Shown: positions 1 to 6,569, numbered from the stretch's first letter. The stretch: DNA of 21,451 bases from an uncultured Bacilli bacterium (GCA_905236085.1 CAJOOD010000037.1:1-21451), one strand, 5' to 3'. Notes: generated by a model from the sequence alone, not told the origin. Program-made: numbers and translations.

Positions 1-2
1 AT

Positions 3-47
3 ATTTTTGAAATGGTCGGTTTGCTTGGCCTCTTAGATATTCGTTAA
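3..47 (+). CDS. Possible C-terminal tail of an upstream gene
   Basis: An open frame enters from the left edge and ends with TAA at 45-47, giving a 14-residue tail ending in GLLGLLDIR. It is too short to identify, and it may be chance because stops are frequent in this AT-rich DNA. The only support is the open frame and its end about 50 bases before the next gene. Confidence 0.2.
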   Translation: MFEMVGLLGLLDIR

Positions 48-94
48 TAAGGATATTGCTTTAACTAACTTTATTTATTTTCTATTTATATTTG

Positions 95-810
95 ATGTTC
101 ATGAAAGATAGAAAAATTAAATATTTTGAAATAATTAAAGTGTTGTTAGACAATAATATTAATTTTTGCATTGAGGGCGGTTTTGCCGCTCTTTTTTACT
201 TAAAAGAGCATTCTAGAGCCTTAGATGACTTGGATATATTCATTCAATCTAACCTTGATGATATAGAAGAAATATTAAGAAATAATTTTAATGTTATCCA
301 TTTTGAAAAAGATTCCAAAAATAATATTTATTATCAGAAGGGTTTACTGCAATTATTAAAAACGATGAAGAAGAATTAAAAATAGAAGGGGCTAGATATG
401 ATTTTGTTGGTGAGATAAAACCGCGATTATTTAATTATAACGGCATTAATCTCCCTTTAGCGCCTATTGAATTATTAATCGCTAATAAAATAGTTGCATT
501 GATAGATGAAAGAAATAATAAAGAATATAAACATCTCGTGGATTTATATTCTTATTCTTTATTAGAAGATAAGTCAATTAATATCGGACAAATTAAAGAA
601 TTTGTTTCCTCTATATTTAAATATAGAAACAATATTAGAAAATCTCATGATGAAAAAGAACCAAAACCCAATCTACATATAGTTGATAAGGATTTTAAAG
701 GCTCATATATTCTATTAGCTCTTCAAGCTGGTCATAATATTTCTAAAACCTATATGATAGATAGAGTCAATGATTATCTATTAAGAATTGAAGCCGCTGA
801 TAAAGTGTGA
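95..810 (+). pseudogene. Frameshifted AbiEii-like nucleotidyltransferase
   Basis: Two open frames together make one protein of about 238 residues. The first (ATG 95, alternatives TTG 92 and ATG 101) has an IEGGFAAL segment followed by R..DDLDIFI, the Gly-Gly plus Asp-x-Asp layout of the nucleotidyltransferase fold. It runs out of frame and stops at 377-379. The downstream frame resumes at about 337-340, reads IYYQ-EGFTAIIKNDEEEL and contains LPLAPIELLIANKIVAL, which resembles the 'speLlasKl.AL' helix of AbiEii/DUF1814 proteins, and ends at TGA 808-810. Dropping back one base at 337 restores a single frame of whole codons, so one base appears to be missing. AbiEii proteins are toxin or phage-defence nucleotidyltransferases, normally paired with an AbiEi antitoxin; no partner is visible here. 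There is no Shine-Dalgarno. A sequencing or assembly error is an alternative to true decay. The family call is by motif only. Confidence 0.6.
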
Positions 811-816
811 CACTTT
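802..816. promoter_or_regulatory. Perfect palindrome, candidate operator
   Basis: AAAGTGT and ACACTTT form a perfect 7-bp inverted repeat around a single G. It overlaps the TGA stop (808-810) of the upstream pseudogene and covers the -35 region of the promoter of the small leader-peptide gene. The 1-nt centre makes it a poor RNA hairpin but a good site for a dimeric repressor. The regulator is not identified. Confidence 0.5.
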
Positions 817-839
817 TGAGACATTTGACATTTTATAAT
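811..839 (+). promoter_or_regulatory. Promoter of the leader/zinc-ribbon peptide gene
   Basis: A perfect TATAAT lies at 834-839, with the poor -35 hexamer CACTTT 17 nt upstream at 811-816, inside the palindrome. The Shine-Dalgarno AAAGGAG is at 848-854. A weak -35 overlapped by a palindrome suggests a regulated promoter (inference). Confidence 0.55.
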
Positions 840-864
840 ATGAATATAAAGGAGCGGATATATT

Positions 865-1155
865 ATGAAAGAAGAATTATTAAAAGGTTTATCCGAAGAA
901 CAAATTGCCAAGGTCAAGGCGTGCAAAGATAATGAAGAATTATTAAAACTCGCTAAAGAAGAAGTCGTAGAACTCTCCAATGAACAATTAGCTGCAATTA
1001 ATGGGGGTTGTGTAAGCGATCCTGAGAGCAAAAAGAATTGCCCTGTTTGTGGAACAAAAACAGAAGGTAAATATATTAAGCGCAAATCCTATTATGGAAT
1101 TTTGTTTAGATATACTTGTCCTAATTGCGGCAATGTTTGGGAAGATTGCGATTAA
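865..1155 (+). CDS. Nif11-type double-Gly leader peptide with zinc-ribbon C-terminus
   Basis: This 96-residue protein has two parts. Residues 1-48 resemble a Nif11-like RiPP leader: charged amphipathic helices, then LAKEEVVELSNEQLAAINGG, where ELS.EQL...GG is the classic cleavage-site signature recognised by C39-type peptidase-transporters. Residues 49-96 hold six cysteines: one directly after the GG, CPVCG and CPNCG knuckles of a zinc ribbon, and one near the C-terminus (EDCD). The start follows AAAGGAG with 10-nt spacing. The gene has its own promoter, operator and terminator, so it is monocistronic. No RiPP maturase, C39 transporter or immunity gene is adjacent. It could be a true RiPP or bacteriocin precursor processed in trans, or a zinc-ribbon protein that carries this leader for export. 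The leader motif is seen directly; the function is inferred. Confidence 0.75.
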   Translation: MKEELLKGLSEEQIAKVKACKDNEELLKLAKEEVVELSNEQLAAINGGCVSDPESKKNCPVCGTKTEGKYIKRKSYYGILFRYTCPNCGNVWEDCD

Positions 1156-1183
1156 TATATATCGATACTATTAATTTGATGAT

Positions 1184-1212
1184 AAAGGACCGCATTTTGT
1201 GGTTCTTTTCAT
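1184..1212 (+). terminator. Intrinsic terminator of the leader-peptide gene
   Basis: AAAGGACCGC (1184-1193) pairs with GTGGTTCTTT (1199-1208) over ten positions, two of them G-U, around a 5-nt ATTTT loop, and is followed by T and TCATATTT. It separates the small peptide gene from the dehydrogenase gene. Confidence 0.7.
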
Positions 1213-1230
1213 ATTTAAAGGAGTTAATAA

Positions 1231-1259
1231 TAGACAACAAAGCCTAATTATTTGATAAT
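1231..1259 (+). promoter_or_regulatory. Promoter of the SDR gene, probably leaderless
   Basis: TAGACA (1231-1236), a 17-nt spacer and GATAAT (1254-1259). The -10 ends 7 nt before the ATG at 1267, which places the expected transcript start at or next to the start codon. An AAAGGAG at about 1217-1223 lies upstream of this promoter and is too far from the ATG to serve it. Confidence 0.6.
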
Positions 1260-1266
1260 TATAGTT

Positions 1267-2061
1267 ATGAAAAGAAATGTGTTAATAATTGGAGCCTCAG
1301 GTGGAATAGGTAAAGAGACTGCGAAAGCATTTATCGCTAAAGGATATAATGTATTTGGATGTGATATTAAAGATGATAATGATATCCAAGGACTGCATTA
1401 TTATAAATGTGATATAACCAAAGAAGATGATATCAATAACTTATTTATTAATATAAATAAAGAAATAGATGAATTATACGCTCTTATTCATGTCGCAGGG
1501 ATATATTTCATGGACTCTTTATTAGAAGTATCAGAAGATGAATTAAAAAGAGTCATTGATATTAATTTTTTAGGCGCAACAAGAATTAATCGTATTTTCT
1601 TCCCGCTTTTAAAAAAAGGAAGCAGAATTATGCTGACTTCTAGTGAAGTAGCGCCTTTAGATCCTTTGCCATTTAATGGTATATACGCGATGATTAAAAC
1701 ACTCGTAGAAAAATATGCTTTCTCCTTAAGAATGGAAGTCAATATGTTTGACATTAAAGTCATTGTATTAAGGCCCGGAGCTATTGATACTGGTTTGCTT
1801 CCAGAATCAAGCAAACAAGTGCAAAAATTATGTGATAACACCAAGATACATAAAGCTAGTTCTAAGCGATTTATGAATATTGTTAATAAAATAGAAACCA
1901 AAAGTATTAAGCCAGAAGTATTGGCCAAATTTATAGTAAAGATAGTGTCTAAGAAAAATCCACGTTATGTATATAAGAAAAATAACAACATATTATTAAA
2001 ATTATTAAATCTTTTACCGGATCATTTAGAGACCTATATCATCACGAAAATAATAAAATAG
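1267..2061 (+). CDS. Short-chain dehydrogenase/reductase (SDR family)
   Basis: This 264-residue protein has the classical SDR order: an N-terminal Rossmann glycine motif GASGGIG (residues 9-15), CDI around 48-50 (the D that contacts the adenine), VAG at 76-78 (a variant of NNAG), N100 in the central helix, S125/S126, and catalytic Y140-A-M-I-K144. The C-terminal 80 residues are Lys-rich and diverge from housekeeping SDRs. It probably oxidises or reduces an alcohol/carbonyl with NAD(P); the substrate is unknown. The first in-frame start is TTG 1252, but ATG 1267 begins MKRNVLIIGASG, fits the fold, and lies correctly behind the -10 box. There is no Shine-Dalgarno. It stands alone between a terminator and the protease gene. 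Confidence 0.9.
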   Translation: MKRNVLIIGASGGIGKETAKAFIAKGYNVFGCDIKDDNDIQGLHYYKCDITKEDDINNLFININKEIDELYALIHVAGIYFMDSLLEVSEDELKRVIDINFLGATRINRIFFPLLKKGSRIMLTSSEVAPLDPLPFNGIYAMIKTLVEKYAFSLRMEVNMFDIKVIVLRPGAIDTGLLPESSKQVQKLCDNTKIHKASSKRFMNIVNKIETKSIKPEVLAKFIVKIVSKKNPRYVYKKNNNILLKLLNLLPDHLETYIITKIIK

Positions 2062-2092
2062 TGCCGTTTTGCATGGTTATTTATATGAGGTA

Positions 2093-2121
2093 TTGACAAT
2101 TATTATTGCAAATAATAATCT
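2093..2121 (+). promoter_or_regulatory. Candidate promoter of the S8 protease gene
   Basis: A perfect TTGACA (2093-2098), a 17-nt spacer and TAATCT (2116-2121, weak -10). The ATG follows 10 nt later with no Shine-Dalgarno between, so the mRNA leader would be only a few bases long. Confidence 0.45.
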
Positions 2122-2131
2122 AAATTTAGTT

Positions 2132-3676
2132 ATGAAAAAAATTAATATCTTATTAATATCATCTGTTTTTGTATCCTTGTCTCTTTTTGGATGCAACAAT
2201 GGAAACAATATTGTTTCATCTTCGTCTTCATCGAGCGAAGAATTTATATCTAGTAGTGAATCTATTTTAGAACCATCAAGTCAAGATGAAGAAAATAGCA
2301 GCAGTGGAGAAACTCCATCATCTTCCTCATCCACTAGTGAAGCAAGATATAATTTAAATCCTGAGGACGAATCATTATATGATAATCAGCATTATTTAGA
2401 TTATGTCGGTGATATACAAGATGTTTGGGACGATTATCGCGGTGATAATATTACCATCGCGGTTATTGATTCTGGTTTTGATATCAATCATAGCGAATTT
2501 AAATTCGCGGATGGAAGTTCTAAAATCAGTGATTTATCTGCTTCATTTGCCTATAATGGTTCCTCTGTAATTAAGAATGTTGGTAAAAACAATGTTGTCA
2601 TCACTGATGGTGATTCGCATGGAACGATATGCGCGACTGTGGCCGCTGGATCAGTGACAGGATATGGGACTGTTGGTATTGCTCCTAATGCTAAATTATT
2701 ATTATTAAAAACTGATAAGACACCTAAAGCAATATGTGAATCTTTTAAATATGCTGCGGATAACGGAGCAAAGGTAATTACTATATCTATTGGTTCGTAT
2801 AATGGATTTGTAGGTGACTTAGTTAATGATGGAAGTGATTTAACAACAGTATTTGAATCATCTTTAAAATACGCTCATGATAAAGGAGTAGTAATTTGTT
2901 CTGCGGCTGGTAATGGTGGATTAAGTGGTAGACAAAATGAATATACTTATCCAGGCGCCGCATCTTATGTCATAGGAGCAGGCGGACTTAGCGATAAATC
3001 GAGAACCTCAATTTGGAGCGGTTCTAGTTATAATTCTTCTAAAATATATCAGTTTTGCGATGTTTTTGCTCCTGCTGATAACATATATTCAGGCTGTTCT
3101 TATTATGATGGAGGGCAAGTATATTATAGCGGTGGCTTTAATGGAACCTCTTTTGCCTCACCTATTATCGCTGGAGCGGCGGCCTTATATTTTGATAAAT
3201 ATCCTAATGCGAGCAATGTCGATTTTGAAAGAGCCTTGTTTAACAGTTGCACCGAAGTCTATCCTATAGAAAATAGTGGTTATGGCGCTATTCATATTAA
3301 GAATTTAATGAATTATCAAATTCCTAGTGACGCTATTAAGACTATTTATTTTAAGGATGCTTCTTGGTGGGCAAGCGATAATGCATATACTTCTATTTAT
3401 TCTTGGAATTATGCTTTAACTAATGAAACTAATGAATGGCCAGGATTAAAGATGGAAAGAGTGGAATCTAATTTATATCGCTTTGATTTAGATACATCTA
3501 TTTATGAAAGAATTATTTTTGTAAGAACCTCGATTAATAATGAGGATTGGGGAGCACAAACGATAACATTAGAAGCTTCTAATTTTAAAAATTATAATTG
3601 TTATTCCATATCATCTACGACCGCAAAATGGGTAAATGATGGGAATTATGTTACTGGTACATTTATTAATATCTAG
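2132..3676 (+). CDS. Subtilisin-like (S8) protease lipoprotein with CBM26-like module
   Basis: This 514-residue secreted protein starts MKKINILLISS with a signal peptide and lipobox SLFGC (Cys21), so it should be anchored in the outer leaflet of the membrane. Residues about 29-70 are a Ser/Glu-rich flexible linker. The S8 catalytic domain follows: Asp in AVIDSGFD (about 113), His in DSHGT (about 163), the oxyanion Asn in AAGN (about 261) and Ser in GTSFASP (about 340). From about residue 402, the KTIYFKD...W...SWNY....WPG.KM.R....LYRFDL pattern resembles the starch-binding CBM25/26 modules of amylases. The protein may therefore bind an alpha-glucan or glycoprotein while cleaving protein, an uncommon pairing. 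ATG 2132 is chosen over 2069 because it begins the signal peptide. The gene ends at a bidirectional terminator. Confidence 0.88.
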   Translation: MKKINILLISSVFVSLSLFGCNNGNNIVSSSSSSSEEFISSSESILEPSSQDEENSSSGETPSSSSSTSEARYNLNPEDESLYDNQHYLDYVGDIQDVWDDYRGDNITIAVIDSGFDINHSEFKFADGSSKISDLSASFAYNGSSVIKNVGKNNVVITDGDSHGTICATVAAGSVTGYGTVGIAPNAKLLLLKTDKTPKAICESFKYAADNGAKVITISIGSYNGFVGDLVNDGSDLTTVFESSLKYAHDKGVVICSAAGNGGLSGRQNEYTYPGAASYVIGAGGLSDKSRTSIWSGSSYNSSKIYQFCDVFAPADNIYSGCSYYDGGQVYYSGGFNGTSFASPIIAGAAALYFDKYPNASNVDFERALFNSCTEVYPIENSGYGAIHIKNLMNYQIPSDAIKTIYFKDASWWASDNAYTSIYSWNYALTNETNEWPGLKMERVESNLYRFDLDTSIYERIIFVRTSINNEDWGAQTITLEASNFKNYNCYSISSTTAKWVNDGNYVTGTFINI

Positions 3677-3685
3677 GCCAAATTA

Positions 3686-3716
3686 AAAGATGATAAGTTC
3701 TAGCCTATCATCTTTG
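3686..3716. terminator. Bidirectional terminator between convergent genes
   Basis: AAAGATGATA (3686-3695) and TATCATCTTT (3706-3715) make a perfect 10-bp stem around a 10-nt loop. The minus-strand side is followed by a TTAATTT run and the plus side by a weaker GTAATTTT. It lies between the stops of the S8 protease (+) and the membrane protein (-). Confidence 0.7.
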
Positions 3717-3721
3717 TAATT

Positions 3722-4207
3722 TTATTGTTGAGGAGAGTTTTCTATTTCGCTTTCAATTTTCTTTTCTTCTTTATTAGGTGTAGGAAGACTTAAATAAGAG
3801 AACAATGAACCGAATATGGTAAATATTGTCGCGGTCTTAAATATAAGCGAGATATATCCTTCGATACCTCCAGAAATAGTAATCTTATTTAATATCATAT
3901 TTAATAAGGCTACTAGCCAGAAATCAATTGCGCATATGAAATAGAACAATTTATGTTTATTAACTTTCTTATTAAATAAATATAAATAAGTTAATATTGA
4001 GAAGAATAATATAAAAGCATACATTAAAACCCTAAATAAAATATTAAAGAATCCTGAGACTGGAACTGCATATATTAGCCAATCACCTGAGAATAATAAT
4101 CTTACATTAGTAACTAGATATATTAATGAGATTAGTCCACCTACTGTACATCCAATAATAGAGAAGACAATGCTTACGATTTTTTTAATTTTCATAGACT
4201 TAGACAT
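3722..4207 (-). CDS. Four-helix membrane protein of unknown function
   Basis: This 161-residue protein has four hydrophobic stretches, at about residues 10-32, 42-76 (long), 88-106 and 118-143, and a charged C-terminal tail (EEKKIESEIENSPQQ), presumably cytoplasmic. No family motif is recognised. It starts 2 nt after the stop of the PI-PLC-like gene, with AAAGGA upstream of ATG 4207, so the two are co-transcribed and probably translationally coupled. A link to phospholipase secretion or lipid stress is only suggested by position. ATG 4195 (MKIKK) is a possible alternative start. Confidence 0.75.
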   Translation of the reverse strand: MSKSMKIKKIVSIVFSIIGCTVGGLISLIYLVTNVRLLFSGDWLIYAVPVSGFFNILFRVLMYAFILFFSILTYLYLFNKKVNKHKLFYFICAIDFWLVALLNMILNKITISGGIEGYISLIFKTATIFTIFGSLFSYLSLPTPNKEEKKIESEIENSPQQ

Positions 4208-4209
4208 AA

Positions 4210-5154
4210 TTAAAAATTCCTTTCGTAAACAGATTTGGCTAAATCTTGGGAAACAAAATCAAAGAGAATAGTTCCAACTTTAGTATATGAAGATGTTTCG
4301 TTTAAAAATTTAGGATTAATATATTTAGCCACTGGAACTGAATAAGATGGTGGGAATCCTTTTTCAAGATATGCAGATAAGAAATTAATAATATAACGAT
4401 CATTATTATTATTTGCAAATTCTAAATTCTCCACGACTTCCACCCATTTATCTTCATTATCTGCAAGGGTGTAGTGATCTTGAATATGGAAAATAGTATC
4501 GCCGCTGAGATTGATTTCAAATGTATTATGTGATGAAGATGAGCCTCCATCTTTCCAATCATCATATAAATTAAGACCTAAAGTAGAATTTTTATATCTA
4601 CTTAATAATATTATTTTGCCTCTAGCGTCTCCTAATTTCGGTAAGGTGTTAGTAGAGGTAATCCAAATATTATCATTTTTAATAGTGTCTTCGAATTTCT
4701 CCGCAAAATTAATAGATGTGCTCTCTTCTTCCTTAACTGACATTAAGATGGTTTCACTAGGATGAGCACTTAAGAAATTTTTACAATCGTTAAGCACATT
4801 ATTAAAAGTTGCCCTTTCATCAACTATACCATGAATTACATTGAATCCATTATTTGTGGCTTTTAAACGAATGTCTAAAAATCTTACACCAACATTTAAT
4901 TGGTTAGCAATAGAGATATCTTGGCATTTACCAGCGACATCTGCAATAGAATAAAGAGCTCCAGAATCATGACTTCCTGGAATTGAAATTTCTCGTAAAT
5001 CTGCCGTATCTGCAAGGTTTTTCATCCATTCTTGGCTTTCGATTGAGCCATTATAGCCCCCATTAAGATTATTGAAGGCTAATAAAGTGGAGATAATTGC
5101 CAATAAGGAGATAGAACCAGAAATTATTAAAGGTTTCTTATTAGTAATTTTCAT
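4210..5154 (-). CDS. PI-PLC X-domain phosphodiesterase, membrane-anchored or secreted
   Basis: This 314-residue protein has an N-terminal hydrophobic segment (residues 8-28) that serves as an uncleaved anchor or signal peptide. The X-domain of bacterial phosphatidylinositol-specific phospholipase C follows: REISIPGSHDSGA with the general-base His62 and Asp63, RFLDIR with Arg96, and VIHGI with the second catalytic His108. These are the residues used to cyclise inositol phosphate. Later conserved stretches include LSAHPSETILMSVKEE and the IILLSRY strand. The family also cleaves GPI anchors; the actual substrate here is unknown. It is the first gene of a two-gene minus-strand unit. The start has no Shine-Dalgarno, but GATAAT lies exactly 6 nt upstream of the ATG, so the message is probably leaderless. 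Confidence 0.88.
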   Translation of the reverse strand: MKITNKKPLIISGSISLLAIISTLLAFNNLNGGYNGSIESQEWMKNLADTADLREISIPGSHDSGALYSIADVAGKCQDISIANQLNVGVRFLDIRLKATNNGFNVIHGIVDERATFNNVLNDCKNFLSAHPSETILMSVKEEESTSINFAEKFEDTIKNDNIWITSTNTLPKLGDARGKIILLSRYKNSTLGLNLYDDWKDGGSSSSHNTFEINLSGDTIFHIQDHYTLADNEDKWVEVVENLEFANNNNDRYIINFLSAYLEKGFPPSYSVPVAKYINPKFLNETSSYTKVGTILFDFVSQDLAKSVYERNF

Positions 5155-5160
5155 ACATTT

Positions 5161-5166
5161 ATTATC
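5161..5166 (-). promoter_or_regulatory. -10 box of the PI-PLC gene, 6 nt from the ATG
   Basis: On the minus strand GATAAT is followed by AAATGT and then the ATG at 5154. No good -35 is visible in the surrounding T-rich DNA. The spacing fits a leaderless transcript. Confidence 0.4.
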
Positions 5167-5190
5167 TAATAATTAAAAATAAAAATAAAT

Positions 5191-5215
5191 GAAAAAAGTC
5201 GAGCGTTGCTCGACT
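5191..5215 (-). terminator. Intrinsic terminator of hypB, overlapping its stop codon
   Basis: On the minus strand AGTCGAGC, the loop AAC, GCTCGACT and then a TTTTTTC run. The 8-bp stem starts inside the TAG stop (5216-5214) of hypB. Confidence 0.85.
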
Positions 5216-5888
5216 AATTAACTTTCCAATTTTCTATTTCTTTTTCTAACCACTCAGCGACTTTATCAACGCCTTCGCCGGTTTTTGCACATATTGGAAT
5301 TATCTGCGCATTTGGATTTCTTTTTAATACCCATTCTCTACATAAATCCATATTAAAATCAAAATATGGAAGGACATCAATCTTATTAATAATTACTAAA
5401 TCACAAACTTGAAAAATAAGAGGATATTTCATCGGTTTATCATGTCCTTCTGGAACAGATAATATCATTACTGATTTAACCGCGCCGGTATCAAATTCAG
5501 CAGGACAAACAAGATTGCCAACATTTTCTAATATCGCTAGATCTAGGCCATTTAATTCTAAATTATCTAAACCTTGCTTAGTCATCTCAGCATCTAGATG
5601 ACACATTCCACCGGTATGTAATTGAATAGATTTAACTCCAGTCTTTTTGGCGATGGTTAAAGCATCGACATCACTATCGATATCCGCTTCCATAACACCA
5701 ATCTTATATTTATTCTTTAATATATTAATTAATTGGGTGAGGGTAGTGGTCTTCCCAGCGCCTGGAGATGACATAACATTTAATAAATAGCAGCCTTTTT
5801 CTTTTAAGGCTTTTCTAACATCATCGGCTTGTATTTCGTTTTCAGCGAATACGGATTTTTTTATTTCAATAACTCTAACTTTTTCCAT
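5214..5888 (-). CDS. hypB: HypB, GTPase for nickel insertion into hydrogenase
   Basis: This 224-residue SIMIBI-class GTPase shows a P-loop SSPGAGKTT (residues 40-48), EADIDSDVDA (68-77), the metal-site pair Cys96-His97 in GGMCHLDA, ENVGNLVCP with Cys128, and the guanine-specificity NKID (168-171). In HypB the CH and C residues bind metal at the dimer interface and couple GTP hydrolysis to Ni delivery. The His-rich nickel-storage N-terminus of some HypBs is absent. It starts after GGGAG with 7-nt spacing. No hypA, hypC-F or hydrogenase gene lies near, so it is an orphan here; the rest could be elsewhere, or it may serve another nickel enzyme. Its downstream terminator makes it monocistronic. 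Confidence 0.94.
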   Translation of the reverse strand: MEKVRVIEIKKSVFAENEIQADDVRKALKEKGCYLLNVMSSPGAGKTTTLTQLINILKNKYKIGVMEADIDSDVDALTIAKKTGVKSIQLHTGGMCHLDAEMTKQGLDNLELNGLDLAILENVGNLVCPAEFDTGAVKSVMILSVPEGHDKPMKYPLIFQVCDLVIINKIDVLPYFDFNMDLCREWVLKRNPNAQIIPICAKTGEGVDKVAEWLEKEIENWKVN

Positions 5889-5918
5889 AATAAATCTCCC
5901 GTTATTAATAATAGCAAA

Positions 5919-5947
5919 TTTGTATTTAATAAGAAAATAAAATGCAA
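5919..5947 (-). promoter_or_regulatory. Candidate hypB promoter
   Basis: On the minus strand TTGCAT (5947-5942), a 17-nt spacer and TACAAA (5924-5919), about 31 nt before the ATG. Both boxes match the consensus only partly, and the region is very AT-rich. Confidence 0.35.
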
Positions 5948-6024
5948 AATTGTTTTAAAATAAGAAAAATGCAATAAAAGTAAATAAGGATAGAGGCCAA
6001 CAAATTAAAAATGTTAAAAAATAT

Positions 6025-6051
6025 TTAGCAAACCTATTGACAGAGTGCTAA
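6025..6051 (+). promoter_or_regulatory. Upstream, degenerate CIRCE element
   Basis: TTAGCAAAC, 9 nt, then GAGTGCTAA. The right half is perfect and the left half matches TTAGCACTC at six of nine positions. The spacing is exactly that of CIRCE, and the element encloses the -35 box TTGACA. Confidence 0.7.
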
Positions 6052-6064
6052 AAAGTCTTATAAT
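6037..6064 (+). promoter_or_regulatory. SigA-type promoter of hsp20
   Basis: Perfect TTGACA (6037-6042), a 16-nt spacer and perfect TATAAT (6059-6064). This is a strong housekeeping promoter held between two HrcA-type operators. Confidence 0.88.
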
Positions 6065-6068
6065 GTAG

Positions 6069-6095
6069 TTAGCACTTGAAAGAGAAGAGTGCTAA
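6069..6095 (+). promoter_or_regulatory. CIRCE operator (HrcA binding site)
   Basis: TTAGCACTT, 9 nt, then GAGTGCTAA, one mismatch from the consensus TTAGCACTC-N9-GAGTGCTAA. It covers the expected transcription start, where bound HrcA blocks initiation until heat shock. hrcA itself is not in the window. Confidence 0.93.
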
Positions 6096-6122
6096 AATTA
6101 CTAACATCGGAGGTATTGAATT

Positions 6123-6545
6123 ATGAAAAATGTAGTTGTTAGAAAATCTTATCCATACGGAGTTTATGATCCTTTCTTTGATGCCTTCTTTAATACAGGC
6201 ACTAAGGAACACGAAGTCATGAAAACAGACATCATCGAAGAAGAAGACCATTATCTATTAAAGGTTAATGTTCCTGATATTCAAAAAGAAAACATTAAAT
6301 TATCATTAAAAGATGGTTACTTATCCATCGAAGCCAAATTTGATTCCACTAGCGAGGAAGAAAATCACAAGAACTATATCCGTAGAGAAAGATATTATGG
6401 TTCTTATTCTAGAAGCTTCTATGTTGGTGAAGATGTTGAACAAAAAGACATCTCAGCAAAACTTGAAAATGGAGTATTAAATCTCAAAGTTATGAAAGTT
6501 GAAGCTAAACCAAAAGAAGAATCTACCAACATTGAAATTTTATAA
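6123..6545 (+). CDS. hsp20: Small heat-shock protein, Hsp20/alpha-crystallin family
   Basis: This 140-residue protein has a short N-terminal arm (YDPFFDAFF, aromatic residues used in oligomerisation), then an alpha-crystallin domain from about residue 37 (TDIIEEEDHYLLKVNVPDI) to 130. The domain includes IRRERYYGSYSRSFYVGEDV and the conserved A.LENGVLNLKV strand with the GVL motif; a short acidic tail ends ...IEIL, a likely I-x-I type anchor. It is an ATP-independent holdase that traps unfolding proteins in the cytoplasm. GGAGG lies 9 nt before the ATG. Control by two CIRCE elements is visible directly. In Bacillus the CIRCE regulon classically holds groESL and the hrcA-dnaK operon, so extension to hsp20 is noteworthy. 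It is followed by a strong terminator. Confidence 0.96.
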   Translation: MKNVVVRKSYPYGVYDPFFDAFFNTGTKEHEVMKTDIIEEEDHYLLKVNVPDIQKENIKLSLKDGYLSIEAKFDSTSEEENHKNYIRRERYYGSYSRSFYVGEDVEQKDISAKLENGVLNLKVMKVEAKPKEESTNIEIL

Positions 6546-6569
6546 AATATACCTTTTTCTCCTTTCTTG

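Noticed and set aside
338..350. Programmed frameshift in the AbiEii-like gene
   Set aside because: There is no X-XXY-YYZ slippery heptamer and no downstream hairpin; a simple one-base loss explains the join.
825..850. TTGACA at 825-830 as the -35 of the leader-peptide promoter
   Set aside because: It is only 3 nt before TATAAT and 14 nt before the next TATAAA, so the spacing is wrong for either. The -10 at 834-839 with a weak upstream -35 fits better.
1217..1223. AAAGGAG upstream of the SDR gene as its ribosome site
   Set aside because: It is over 40 nt before the ATG, lies upstream of the promoter, and no start codon sits at the right distance after it.
2210..2345. Ser-codon-rich stretch in the S8 protease as a DNA repeat
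   Set aside because: The codons vary and the stretch encodes a normal lipoprotein linker, so it is not a separate repeat element.
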